NCBI GenBank assembly: GCA_945957575.1
Contig: CAMFLW010000015.1
Span: forward strand, 1 to 40,247
Length of the DNA stretch: 40,247 nucleotides
Source: an uncultured Aeromonas sp.
GTDB taxonomy: Bacteria; Pseudomonadota; Gammaproteobacteria; Enterobacterales; Aeromonadaceae
Direction of reading: 5' to 3'
Positions 31,611-40,247 of this stretch are shown here, piece after piece. Position 1 is the stretch's first letter, and each line of letters begins with the position of its first letter. A program made the position numbers and the translations under genes. The notes below the pieces were generated by a model, which worked only from the letters and a program-made list of their open reading frames with translations, ran no database searches and had not been told where the DNA came from.

Positions 31611-34508
31611 TTATGCCGACACTTTTTGCTCCAGCTTGCCCAGTTCGCGCAGGATCTGCTCCGGCGTGAAGTGCCACTTGCGCAACCAGACACCACAGGC
31701 GTCGTGGATGGCGGTGGCAATGGCAGGCGCCGCGCCGTTGACCCCGATCTCCGAGATGGACTTGGCGCCGTAAGGGCCGACCTTGTCATCACTCGGTACC
31801 AGGAAGGCCCGAAAATCGCGTGGAATATCGCCAATCTTGGGCGCACCATAGCTCTTGAGATCCCGGGTGAGCGGGATGCCCTTGCCGTCGTAGCAGATCT
31901 CCTCGGTCAATGAGTGGCCGATGGCCCGCATGGTCGCCCCGTAGATCTGGCCGAGCGCCAGTTCCGGGTTGATGGGGGTGCCGCAGTCGAGCAGGGCGTA
32001 GAACTTGTCGAGCCGGATCTGGCCGGTTCTGACGTTGACCGCCACCTCGGCGAAGTTGGCGCCGTACGGGAAGGCGAGCTCAGAGGTGATGTAGCTGGCA
32101 GTGCCCACCAGGATACCGAAGCCGGTACCGGTCTCGGCCTTGTGGGCCAGCTTGGCGAGGCTCACCTCCCCCAGCTTGCCGCGCACCAGGCCCGGAAACG
32201 CCAGCTCAACATCGGCTACCGGCTCGCCCAGCATGGCGGCGCCGTGGAACAGGATCTTCTCCTTGAGGTTCTCGGCCGCCTTCTTGGCCGCGTTGCCGGA
32301 GAAGCAGGTACCTGACGAGGCGTAGGCCCCCTTGTCGAACAGGGCGTGGTCGGTATCACCGGAGATGACATGCACATCCCCGAGCGGGCAGTGCAGCACT
32401 TCGGCAGTCAGCTTGGCCACCACGGTATCGAGGCCGGTGCCGATATCGGCACCACCGGAGTGGACGATAAAGGTGCCGTCCGATTCCAGCTTGACCATGC
32501 AGTTGGCCTGATCGATATCCGGGATCCCCGATTTTTGCATGATGATGGCGACGCCACGACCGATGCGCCAATCCCCGTAAGCGGGTTTGGGGCTATCCCA
32601 GGCAATCAGCTCGCGTCCCTGCTTGAGGATGGGTTCGAGGGCGCAACTGGCGGCGTGGGGCACAGAAGTTGGCATCTTGCCCTCGCCGATGGCCCCCAGC
32701 ACCTTGAGGATGTCCCCTTCATGCACCCGGTTGTGCTCCACCATGTCGAGCTGATCGATGCCCAGTTTCTCGGCCAGTTCCGCAATGGCCATGGTCAGCG
32801 CGAAGTTGCCTTTGGGCGCGCCGTAGCCCTGATAGGCGCCGGTCGGGCAGATGTTGCTGTAGTAGGTGTTGACGGTAAAGCGCACGTTGTCGCACGGATA
32901 GAGCGGCAGGGAGAGCGCCGGGCCGTTGCTCGGCACCGTCAGAGAGTGGTTGCCGTAAGGGCCGGTGTTGGCACGAAAATCCATCTCGATGGCGGTGATG
33001 GTGCCATCTTTCTTGGCCCCCACTTTCACCTTCACCTTGGCCACATGGCGGGAGGTGTTGCTGATGAACTCCTCTTCACGGGTGTAGCGGAAGGTAACGG
33101 GACGGCCGGTAACCTTGGTCGCCCAGGCGCACACCTCTTCCAGCAGGATATCCTGCTTGGAGCCAAAGCCGCCCCCTACCCGCTCCTTGATCACATGTAC
33201 CTGATGCTGCTTCATGCCGACGATGCGCGCCACCTGACGGCGCACGTGCCACGGCACCTGAGTAGAGGCGTGAATAACCAGACGATCCCCATCCATATAG
33301 GTGAAGCAGATGTGCGGCTCGGTCGGGCACTGCTGGGCTTGGGTCGATTCGTAGGTGCGCTCGACAATCTCGTCCGCCTTGGCAAAGCCTTTGGCCACAT
33401 CGCCGATCTGGCCATGGACGCTGGCGGCCAGGTTCTCGTGCGGACGGGAACCGATGGGGAAGTTGATGATCATATGCTCGTCGCCACGGCGCACCGAGCA
33501 GGCATTCTGCTGCTCCAGATCCGCCGGTGCCCCGGCCACGTAGACGATGGGCTCGTCGTGGACCAGCGGTGCATTGGGGGCCATCGCCTCGTCAATGCTC
33601 ATGACCGCCGGCAGCACCTGATACTCGACCTCGATGAGTTTCAGCGCGGCCAATGCGATGGCTTCGCTCTCGGCCACCACGGCGGCTACCCGATCACCGA
33701 CGTGACGCAGCTTGCGGCCAAACATGCGGCGATCCAGCGGTGACGGCTCGGGGGCACTCTGGCCACCCGGGGTGTAGTAGATATCCGGGCAGTTGAGGTG
33801 GGTGATCACATGCACCACCCCCGGCATGGCTTCGGCGCGGCTCACGTCGAGTTTGGTGATCACCGCATGGGGATGGGGGCTGCGCAGCATCTTGATGACC
33901 AGCGCATCCTCGGTGACCCGATCCTCCACGTAGCAGGGCTTGGCCTGCACCATCTTGGCGGCGTCAACCTTGGGGCAGCTCTTGCCGATGTGGCGCAGGT
34001 CGTCACGAAACTCGGGGGCAATCTGGCACAGATAATCGGGATCCTTCATCCGTGAACTGGCAAGCTCGATGGCCTGATAGAACTGCTGGTAGCCGCCGTC
34101 CCGGTGAAAGAGGCCCGAGAGGGCGTCATCGATTTGATCACGGGTGGGTTCGGGATGGCGATCAAGCAGGTCGGTGACGATGAGCGCCGCAGCCGGATCG
34201 TTGTAGCCGGACTGCACCACGCCCACATCTACCATGGCCTGCTGTACCAGGCTGAGCTGGTTCCAGCTGCCCAGCGACTCGGCGGTGCGCACCTCTGAAC
34301 CATCCAGTTGGGCGGCGATCAGCAGGGAGGCGTTGATCACCTTGCCGTTGAAGAGAATGGCGTCGGAGCCGGCAAAGCCAAAGCCGTCGTCGCTGTTGCG
34401 CACCGAGTGCATCCGGCACTGGTTGAACAGCACCCGCTGGGCATTCTCGCCAGCCGGGGTAATGACGGTGCGCAGGGCACCGTTCAGTGTGAAGTTGAGT
34501 TCCATCAT
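31611..34508 (-). CDS. xdhD: Putative molybdenum hydroxylase XdhD with degenerate Fe-S domain
   Basis: A 965-residue fusion of an N-terminal ferredoxin-like region (1-150) and a molybdopterin-binding hydroxylase (about 175-960). The hydroxylase part has ERVGGGFGSKQD, GAYQGYGAPKGN, GGADIGTGLDT and the C-terminal SISEIGVNG with the catalytic Glu. In the N-terminal part the cysteines expected for two [2Fe-2S] clusters are replaced (SDDGFGFAGSD at 39-49, VQSGYNDPA at 98-106, LFHRDGGYQ at 133-141), as I recall for E. coli XdhD too. It is thought to act in purine oxidation, perhaps with YgfM and YgfK. ATG at 34508 overlaps the ygfM stop and follows AGGAGG. Confidence 0.92.
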   Translation of the reverse strand: MMELNFTLNGALRTVITPAGENAQRVLFNQCRMHSVRNSDDGFGFAGSDAILFNGKVINASLLIAAQLDGSEVRTAESLGSWNQLSLVQQAMVDVGVVQSGYNDPAAALIVTDLLDRHPEPTRDQIDDALSGLFHRDGGYQQFYQAIELASSRMKDPDYLCQIAPEFRDDLRHIGKSCPKVDAAKMVQAKPCYVEDRVTEDALVIKMLRSPHPHAVITKLDVSRAEAMPGVVHVITHLNCPDIYYTPGGQSAPEPSPLDRRMFGRKLRHVGDRVAAVVAESEAIALAALKLIEVEYQVLPAVMSIDEAMAPNAPLVHDEPIVYVAGAPADLEQQNACSVRRGDEHMIINFPIGSRPHENLAASVHGQIGDVAKGFAKADEIVERTYESTQAQQCPTEPHICFTYMDGDRLVIHASTQVPWHVRRQVARIVGMKQHQVHVIKERVGGGFGSKQDILLEEVCAWATKVTGRPVTFRYTREEEFISNTSRHVAKVKVKVGAKKDGTITAIEMDFRANTGPYGNHSLTVPSNGPALSLPLYPCDNVRFTVNTYYSNICPTGAYQGYGAPKGNFALTMAIAELAEKLGIDQLDMVEHNRVHEGDILKVLGAIGEGKMPTSVPHAASCALEPILKQGRELIAWDSPKPAYGDWRIGRGVAIIMQKSGIPDIDQANCMVKLESDGTFIVHSGGADIGTGLDTVVAKLTAEVLHCPLGDVHVISGDTDHALFDKGAYASSGTCFSGNAAKKAAENLKEKILFHGAAMLGEPVADVELAFPGLVRGKLGEVSLAKLAHKAETGTGFGILVGTASYITSELAFPYGANFAEVAVNVRTGQIRLDKFYALLDCGTPINPELALGQIYGATMRAIGHSLTEEICYDGKGIPLTRDLKSYGAPKIGDIPRDFRAFLVPSDDKVGPYGAKSISEIGVNGAAPAIATAIHDACGVWLRKWHFTPEQILRELGKLEQKVSA

Positions 34509-35281
34509 GCCTGTACCTCCTGCTGCTGACACTCGACCAGCAGATCCGCCACCACTACCCCGCTGATATAGCGCTTGTAGGTCACGCTGCCGCCGAGATC
34601 CTCGCGCGGTGCAACCAGCTCGCTCACGGCCGCCTCCAGCGCGGCATCATGCAGATCGCGGCGCTCCACATCACGCAGGCGCATCGGCTGCGGCGTAACG
34701 CCAGCAACGGCGACCCGCATCTCACCAAGGGCGTCGAGGGCCACGGCGGCGGTCATCACCGCCAGACCATCGGCGTTGCGGCTGATGCGGCGAGTGGCGC
34801 AGCGCAGCGCGGGCTCCGGCAACACCACCCCCAACACCAGCTCCTTGCGCTGGCCTGCCAGATAGGCATCGATGGGTTGCAGCTGGTTGTTCTCCAGCAC
34901 GACCACGGCTTCGAGTACCAGCAGTACCGGCAACAGCGGGGAGTCCTGCTGCTGGCAGGCAATTTCGCCGCCAAGGGTGGCCTGATTGCGCAGATGGCGG
35001 GAGTAGACAAACCCCAGCGCCTCGCACAGGGCGGCCGGGGTACGGGGGTCATCTTTCAGGGCTTGCAGGGTGACGGTGGCGCCGATATGGAGCTGACCGT
35101 GCTGCTGCTCAATCTGGCCAAGTCCGAGCTTGTCCAGCGAGATGGCGACCTTCTTGTCGGTGCGGGTCGGGGCTGCGTTGAGCTTGCTGCCGCCCCCCAT
35201 GTAGACGGCGTCGTTGCCAAAGCGGGCCTTGAGTTCCAAAGCCTGACCCAGTTGCTCGGGTCGGAAGAATTGCTCAATCAT
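34505..35281 (-). CDS. ygfM: FAD-binding molybdopterin dehydrogenase subunit YgfM
   Basis: A 258-residue flavoprotein of the molybdopterin dehydrogenase FAD-subunit family. The first FAD loop is modified (VYMGGGSKLNAAP against the usual LAGGTDL), while the second, HLRNQATLGGEIACQQQDSP, is well kept. It overlaps xdhD by 4 bases, so the two are translationally coupled and probably form a complex that moves electrons out of XdhD. It lacks the usual separate Fe-S subunit gene beside it. It starts 80 bases after ssnA. Confidence 0.9.
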   Translation of the reverse strand: MIEQFFRPEQLGQALELKARFGNDAVYMGGGSKLNAAPTRTDKKVAISLDKLGLGQIEQQHGQLHIGATVTLQALKDDPRTPAALCEALGFVYSRHLRNQATLGGEIACQQQDSPLLPVLLVLEAVVVLENNQLQPIDAYLAGQRKELVLGVVLPEPALRCATRRISRNADGLAVMTAAVALDALGEMRVAVAGVTPQPMRLRDVERRDLHDAALEAAVSELVAPREDLGGSVTYKRYISGVVVADLLVECQQQEVQA

Positions 35282-35361
35282 GTGTCGTCCTTACTCTTGC
35301 TGCCCGCCGCCGGGAAAATCCACAGGGCGGGCAATCCAGTCCAAACGTGCGGAGGGTGGCC

Positions 35362-36690
35362 TTAGGCCAGCTGATCCATCCGCTGCCACAGGCGGCTCGC
35401 CACCTTGCTGGCCTGTTGATAAATGGGCTCGACGTCAAAGGCGAACTCGCGATCCTGATAGACCATGCGACCCTCTACCATCACGCTGTTGACCGAGGAT
35501 GAGCCCATACCGAAGGCGAGATGGCCACCGAGGTTGCGCGGCGCCAGAGGGGTCGGTGCGGCGTAGTCGCAGATGGTGAGGTCAGCCTTGTAACCCGGCT
35601 CCAGGCGGCCAAATTTGGCGCCGAAGTTGCGCTCCAGCAGGGTGTTGCCGTTCCAGAGGAAGCGGGCAAAGCTGTCGGGCCAGAGCGCTCCGCCGGCATC
35701 CTTGTGCTTGAAGTAGGCGAACTTGAGCTCTTCGAGCATGTCGGAGCCGATACCATCGGTGCCAAGTGCCAGGTTGCGATATTCCGGCAGGTGCATGTTA
35801 TAGCCCACGTGGTTGTTCATGTTGGAGCGGGCGTTGTGCACCAGGAAGGCATCGCGGCTGTTGAGCAACTCGATGTCAGCCGGGCTTAAGTAAATGCCGT
35901 GGGCGATCAGGGTCTTGCTGTCGATAAGGCCAAACTCGTCCAGCCGGGCGATGGGCTCCTTGCCATAGTGGTGGTGACCGTGGGCCATGTCGTAGCGGTC
36001 TTCCGCCACATGGATATGCAGCCCGCGACCGGTGACCTGCACCGCTTCGCGCAGCATGGCCAGCCCCTCGTCAGGTACGGTGAAGGGGGCGTGAGCACCG
36101 ATATGGGCCTCCACCAGATAGGGTTCGCTCCCCTTGGCCTTGGCGGCATCAATGGCTTGCGCGAACAGGATGTTCTCCTCCACCCCGGCCTGCAGCTCGG
36201 CGAGGCCGCCGTTGCGATCCGTGGTCTCGAAGCAGGTCATGCCGCGCAGACCCGCCTCCATAAACCCTTTGCGCAGCACATTCAGGGAGCCCTTGATGAA
36301 GTTGGGCGAAGCGTGGTGGTCGATCACCGCGCTGCAGCCGCTCTTGATCGCTTCCAGCGAGCAGATGAGACCGCTGTAGTAGAGGGACTCTTCATCGAGC
36401 GCCCGATCGAGCCGCCACCAGAGGTTTTTCAGGGTGGAGATAAAGTCCGGGCAGGGGGCGATGTTGGCCATGATCCCCCGCGACAGGCCGGAGTAGAAGT
36501 GGTTGTGGGCACAGACGATACCCGGCATCACCAGCTTGCCCCCCATCTCCCGATAGTTGGCCTCCGGGTAGAGGGCCCGCAGATTGGGCCCCACCGCTTT
36601 GATAAGCGATCCTTCGATGGCGATATCCACCCCTTCCAGCACCCGGGTCGGCTCCAGCTGGACAGCGGTGACGTTCTTCAGAATAAACAT
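35362..36690 (-). CDS. ssnA: Putative aminohydrolase SsnA
   Basis: A 442-residue amidohydrolase-superfamily protein with His62 and His64 in GIVCAHNHFYSGL, then VEAHIGAHAPF, HIHVAEDRYD, LIAHGIYLS and LGTDGIGSDM carrying the other metal and catalytic residues. By family it should deaminate or hydrolyse a purine-like or other nitrogen compound; the substrate is not established. It lies between ygfK and ygfM as in E. coli, 30 bases after ygfK, in the same operon. Confidence 0.92.
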   Translation of the reverse strand: MFILKNVTAVQLEPTRVLEGVDIAIEGSLIKAVGPNLRALYPEANYREMGGKLVMPGIVCAHNHFYSGLSRGIMANIAPCPDFISTLKNLWWRLDRALDEESLYYSGLICSLEAIKSGCSAVIDHHASPNFIKGSLNVLRKGFMEAGLRGMTCFETTDRNGGLAELQAGVEENILFAQAIDAAKAKGSEPYLVEAHIGAHAPFTVPDEGLAMLREAVQVTGRGLHIHVAEDRYDMAHGHHHYGKEPIARLDEFGLIDSKTLIAHGIYLSPADIELLNSRDAFLVHNARSNMNNHVGYNMHLPEYRNLALGTDGIGSDMLEELKFAYFKHKDAGGALWPDSFARFLWNGNTLLERNFGAKFGRLEPGYKADLTICDYAAPTPLAPRNLGGHLAFGMGSSSVNSVMVEGRMVYQDREFAFDVEPIYQQASKVASRLWQRMDQLA

Positions 36691-36720
36691 GGTGTGCTCC
36701 TTCGCTTATTCGTGGTTCGC

Positions 36721-39700
36721 TCAGGCCTCGACGGCCCCCAGCAGGTAGTGGTGATGGGCATGGACATGGCTGATGATCCGGCACATGTCGCCAAGGGCCG
36801 CTGGCGCATCCTTGATCCGGCTCTGGGCGTCTATGGTCAGGCGATAGGTCTCGCCATCCTGACGCACCCGCAGTTCGCCACCGTCAGCCAGATAGAACCC
36901 GGGGTTGCGGCTGTTGTCGAAGTCCTCGGGCAGGCTGAAGATGGTGACCTTGTCCTGATAGGGCTTGCCCTGCCAGGGGCAGAACTGGGCGCAGTTGCCA
37001 CACTCGTTGCAGTAGGCATCCAGGTGCAGGGTCTGGAACTGGTCCTTGAAGCCCGGCACCGCGATGGCGACGTTGGCCCGGTTGGGGCAGACATCCACGC
37101 ACTTGCTGCAGAGGTAGTTGCACTCGAGGCAACGGTGCGCCTCTTGCGCCACAAAGGCATCGCGCTCGTTCTTGTCGACCATGGTGACGGCGATACTCCC
37201 CTTGCGGCGGTAGATCTCGTCCTTGCCCGACGGCTGGATTGAGACCTCGGACTGACTGCCAGCGATATGCTCGCGAGAGAGCACCAGATCTGCGGCACGG
37301 CGGGCACCACCGATGGCACCAACGATGGAGGACGGGCCGCTCTGCACGTCACCGATGAGGAAGACGTTGCGACGGCTGGTTTCGCCAGTCTGGCTATCCA
37401 CCTCGGGCCAGCCATCGCAGCCAAGGGGAATGCCCATGGCTTTGAGCACTTCGCAATCAGGCTGTTCGCCGATGGCGGTGATCAAGGCATCCATCTGCAT
37501 CACTTCGGTCTGCTCGGTGGGCACCGGACGGCGGCGGCCCTGCTCGTCAGGATCCCCCAGCGCCATCATCCGTACAGTGAGCTTGCCATCTTTCTCAAAG
37601 CGCTCCGGATTGGTGAGGAAGCAAAAACGCACCCCATCCTCCACCGCTTCCAGATACTCCTCACGATAGGCGGGCATCTCTTTCTCGCTGCGGCGGTAGA
37701 TCACGGTCACATCGCTCACTCCCGGCACCTTGAGGGCGGCGCGGGCGCAATCCATGGCAGTGTTGCCGGCGCCGATCACCGCCACATGGCGGCCGAGCGG
37801 CAGCGGCTTGCCCTGATTGAAGCTGCGCAGGAAGTTGAAGGACTTGTAGACCCGATCATGACCCCCTTCGAGACGCATGCCGCCATTCTTGTCGGCGCCG
37901 ATGCCGACGAAGACATAGGTAAAGCCCTGGGCGTGCAGCTTGTCGACGGTGAGCGCCGGATCGCAGCCAAACTCGAACTTGACCCCGTGGGCGGCGACAA
38001 AGTCGATGTCGTGCTGGATAAGCTCGGCCGGAATGCGGAACTCGGGGATGATGTGTTTGACCACGCCACCGGCATCCGCTTCGCGCTCGAACACGGTGAC
38101 CGGATGACCGGCACGGGCCAGGAAGTAACCGGCGGAGAGACCAGCAGGACCGGCGCCAATGACCGCAACCGGGTGCTTGTCACCGCTGCCTGCCGGTTTG
38201 TGCCAGCGCGCCTTGTACCCTTCCCAGCCGCGCTCCAGCGCCACTTTTTTCAGCTCGCGGATATTGAGCGGGCTGTCGTAGTCGAGACGAGTGCAGTTGT
38301 ACTGACACTGATGATCGCAGATATGGCCGGTGATGGCGGGCAAGGCGTTGCGCTGATAAATCAGCTCAAGGGCTGCCACATACTCCCCCTCGCCCATCAG
38401 GCGAATGTACTCGGGGATATCCTGATGCACGGCGCAGGCGGTGACACAGGGCGCGACGTAGCAATCGGTCATCGGCAGACCGCCACCCACTTCAATGCGA
38501 TCGTCGGACTTCCACTCCTTCTGGGTGTAATCCATGGTGAGGGCCTTGGCGGCCAGCGCCTCCAGCTTCGCCACATCCACCTGAGTCATGGCCCAGCAGT
38601 CGGAGGCGTCGATCTCTTTGAGGCACTCGATCTGGCGCAGATAACCACCCGGCTTGAGCAGGTCGGTGGCCATGGTGATGGGACGGATACCGGTCTCGAA
38701 GATCTCGGCGATGTTGAACTTGCTGGCGCCGCCCGAGTAGGAGATGGGCAGCTTGCCATCGAAGGCGCGGGACAGCACGGCGGCCACGTTGATGGAGAGG
38801 GGGAACAGTGCGCGGCCGGACATGTACATCTCATCCCCTGGCAGCGCCCCCTTGCGGTTGATGGTGCCGAGGGTGTTGGTGAGCTTGACCCCGAAGGTGA
38901 GCCCCTTCTCGGCCCCCAGCGCCATCAAGCGGGTCAGCATCGCCTTGGCTTGATCCAGCTTGAGGTCGTGATCGAACGACTCTTCGCTCAGACCGATGTA
39001 ATCAAAGCCGCAGGTATCGAGGATCTCGCGCACCCGCGGGTAGCCCAGCAGGGTCGGGTTCAGTTTGACGAAGGTGTTGAGCCCCTTCTCTTCCAGCATG
39101 TAGCGGCAGATGGCCTCAATCTCGTTGGGCGGGCAGCCGTGCATGGTGGAGAGGGTAACGCCGTGCACCAGATTGGCCGGGATACGATCCACCAGCTGTT
39201 GGAGGCGATCGCGGCGCGCCCCCAGTCCCAGCTCGGCGATAAACTGCTCGCCGGCCACCAGCTCACGTACCACCTGCTGGTACTCGGCAAATTTCGGATT
39301 GCTGCTGGCATCCATCAGGCTGTGGATGAACTGCTGCATCGGTGGCTGTTTGATGCCATCGAGGTTGTAACCCACGCTCATGTTGAAGATGAAGGACTTG
39401 GCCTCTCCGTCGAGGCGCGGGTCGAACACCTCCTCCAGCAGATAGAGGGCAAACCAGGCTTTCAGATACTCGTCAAACGCCTTGGGCAGGGTGAACTCGG
39501 TAGACCACTCGGTGTTGAAGCACTCATCCTCGGCATCGATGCAGGGCTTTTCCAGTTCGAGACGGTCCAGGATCTGCACCGTCTTGAGCTCGATAAAGCG
39601 CCCGCCGGTCAGCCAGGAGGTGACGATGTTCTGGGCCAACTGGGTATGGGGGCCGGCTGCCGGGCCAATGGGAGTCTCGCAGGTTTCACCGAACACCTTG

Positions 39701-39831
39701 ATCTTGCGCTCGTCCTGCTTGCGATAAAATTGTGCGGCGGGAATACCGAAAATGCTCTGACTCTCTTTATATTCCGCAAAAATACGGGTCAGAAGGTTCT
39801 TGAAGGGAACGGGTCGCATAATATCGCCCAT
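36721..39831 (-). CDS. ygfK: YgfK flavo-iron-sulfur oxidoreductase (putative selenate reductase subunit)
   Basis: A 1036-residue multidomain redox protein. Residues 1-430 resemble a dihydroorotate dehydrogenase-like barrel (ETPIGPAAGPHTQLAQN, LSTMHGCPPNEIE). Cysteines near 455-525 (CVAPCVTACAVHQDIPEY, CDHQCQYNC) fit the glutamate-synthase-type Fe-S domain, followed by FAD (GAGPAGLSAG near 555) and NAD(P) (GAGNTAMD near 689) sites. The C-terminus has ferredoxin motifs CNYLCSKCVDVCP (near 902) and CNECGNCAQFCP (near 945). It probably shuttles electrons between NAD(P)H and partners such as XdhD-YgfM. ATG at 39831 follows AAGGAG. First gene of the operon, with a sigma-54 promoter candidate upstream. 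Confidence 0.92.
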   Translation of the reverse strand: MGDIMRPVPFKNLLTRIFAEYKESQSIFGIPAAQFYRKQDERKIKVFGETCETPIGPAAGPHTQLAQNIVTSWLTGGRFIELKTVQILDRLELEKPCIDAEDECFNTEWSTEFTLPKAFDEYLKAWFALYLLEEVFDPRLDGEAKSFIFNMSVGYNLDGIKQPPMQQFIHSLMDASSNPKFAEYQQVVRELVAGEQFIAELGLGARRDRLQQLVDRIPANLVHGVTLSTMHGCPPNEIEAICRYMLEEKGLNTFVKLNPTLLGYPRVREILDTCGFDYIGLSEESFDHDLKLDQAKAMLTRLMALGAEKGLTFGVKLTNTLGTINRKGALPGDEMYMSGRALFPLSINVAAVLSRAFDGKLPISYSGGASKFNIAEIFETGIRPITMATDLLKPGGYLRQIECLKEIDASDCWAMTQVDVAKLEALAAKALTMDYTQKEWKSDDRIEVGGGLPMTDCYVAPCVTACAVHQDIPEYIRLMGEGEYVAALELIYQRNALPAITGHICDHQCQYNCTRLDYDSPLNIRELKKVALERGWEGYKARWHKPAGSGDKHPVAVIGAGPAGLSAGYFLARAGHPVTVFEREADAGGVVKHIIPEFRIPAELIQHDIDFVAAHGVKFEFGCDPALTVDKLHAQGFTYVFVGIGADKNGGMRLEGGHDRVYKSFNFLRSFNQGKPLPLGRHVAVIGAGNTAMDCARAALKVPGVSDVTVIYRRSEKEMPAYREEYLEAVEDGVRFCFLTNPERFEKDGKLTVRMMALGDPDEQGRRRPVPTEQTEVMQMDALITAIGEQPDCEVLKAMGIPLGCDGWPEVDSQTGETSRRNVFLIGDVQSGPSSIVGAIGGARRAADLVLSREHIAGSQSEVSIQPSGKDEIYRRKGSIAVTMVDKNERDAFVAQEAHRCLECNYLCSKCVDVCPNRANVAIAVPGFKDQFQTLHLDAYCNECGNCAQFCPWQGKPYQDKVTIFSLPEDFDNSRNPGFYLADGGELRVRQDGETYRLTIDAQSRIKDAPAALGDMCRIISHVHAHHHYLLGAVEA

Positions 39832-39917
39832 GGCTATCTCCTTGCAGCTGTTCTGCGCATTGGCAGCATGAATAAATGGGGTATCCCGCACGGGCATTAC
39901 CCCTTGGCAAGGAGAGG

Positions 39918-39933
39918 AGCAACTATCAGGCCA
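39918..39933 (-). promoter_or_regulatory. Sigma-54 promoter of the ygfK operon
   Basis: On the minus strand TGGCCTGATAGTTGCT matches the consensus TGGCAC-N5-TTGCW almost fully, with exact GG-N10-GC spacing. The predicted start is about 76 bases before ygfK. The rest of the 319-base gap 39832-40150 is AT-rich and could hold activator sites; I see no gene in it. Confidence 0.65.
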
Positions 39934-40150
39934 CTCCATCGGCAAAACTATTTTTTAGGGTAAAAGCGTGAGACAGCTCCAATTAATTGAGAGAATTTAC
40001 GATGTCACTATTATGGGTGTTGCGAGTAGTTATCAATCACTCTGAAATTTACTTAATGAGCTGATTAAAAAGAACTCACCCTATCAGATCAAGTGCGAGA
40101 AATATCACTTTGATACGCCATTTATCTCCCCGTTATCTTTTTAAACCGGG

Positions 40151-40247
40151 TTATTTTGTGGGCTCGCTCTCATTTTCAAGAATGCCACCCAGCAGCGCCT
40201 GATAGCGCTCGGGGGTATCGATATCAAAGAGGATGGCAGGACTCTCG
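40151..40247 (-). CDS. mocA: Molybdenum cofactor nucleotidyltransferase, C-terminal end (MocA-like)
   Basis: The last 32 codons of a minus-strand gene, cut by the window edge. They read as the end of a MobA-like nucleotidyltransferase, with ILFDIDTPERYQALL, the conserved strand Asp-Thr-Pro-Glu near the C-terminus of such enzymes, and stop TAA at 40151-40153. In E. coli mocA, which makes the molybdopterin cytosine dinucleotide cofactor, lies next to ygfK, which supports the call. Its product would mature the XdhD-type hydroxylases. Confidence 0.6.
   Translation of the reverse strand, partial: ESPAILFDIDTPERYQALLGGILENESEPTK

Noticed and set aside
37267..39963. Very long open frame on the plus strand opposite ygfK (about 898 codons)
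   Set aside because: It is a shadow of ygfK caused by high GC at third positions; its translation is rich in His, Gly and Gln, has no recognisable domain, and its start lacks a ribosome site.

Overview
The window looks like chromosomal DNA of a gammaproteobacterium, most likely Aeromonas or a close relative. This is an inference from the high GC content, the enterobacterial-type his operon, and a purine gene block whose order matches E. coli ygfK-ssnA-ygfM-xdhD-xanQ-guaD-ghxQ. I could run no database search. I saw no rRNA, tRNA, CRISPR array or complete insertion sequence.

Region 1 (1-3080) is the end of the histidine operon: hisB (3' end), hisH, hisA, hisF and hisIE, with overlapping or touching genes, closed by a strong hairpin. 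Region 2 (3083-5675, minus strand) is accessory: an AT-rich KAP-type P-loop NTPase, a 117-bp element with imperfect terminal inverted repeats, a two-CBS-domain protein, and what looks like the decayed remnant of an HD-GYP gene.

Region 3 (5676-18326) is the most unusual part. A minus-strand operon encodes a Wzx-like flippase, a Wzy/WaaL-like membrane protein and two GT4 glycosyltransferases. A divergent plus-strand operon encodes a hexapeptide acetyltransferase, a third glycosyltransferase, a large exported glycosidase-like protein and a small lipoprotein. Next to these lie a minus-strand exosortase-family gene (Cys-Arg-His triad visible) with a small one-helix membrane protein, and a divergent gene for a secreted von Willebrand A-like DUF1194 protein. 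That protein ends in a sorting-signal-like tail of motif, hydrophobic helix and basic residues, but without the classical Pro-Glu-Pro. The simplest reading is a self-contained exosortase system with one dedicated substrate, coupled to its own glycan assembly genes. An ops-like site before the flippase gene suggests RfaH-type control.

Region 4 (18327-22885) holds a PAS-PAS-GGDEF diguanylate cyclase, an acyl-CoA synthetase, a 62-residue hypothetical protein, and a glycine-zipper-family protein that seems to have lost its glycine zipper.

Region 5 (22960-40247, all minus strand) is a purine catabolism island. Reading 5'->3' on that strand: mocA-like (C-terminus only), ygfK, ssnA, ygfM, xdhD, xanQ-like permease, guaD, ghxQ-like permease, then a three-subunit xanthine dehydrogenase xdhABC. 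Together these would import purines, deaminate guanine, oxidise hypoxanthine and xanthine on molybdenum enzymes, and pass electrons to flavin and iron-sulfur proteins. Sigma-54-like -24/-12 elements lie upstream of ygfK and xdhA, with a weaker one upstream of ghxQ, suggesting nitrogen-linked control.
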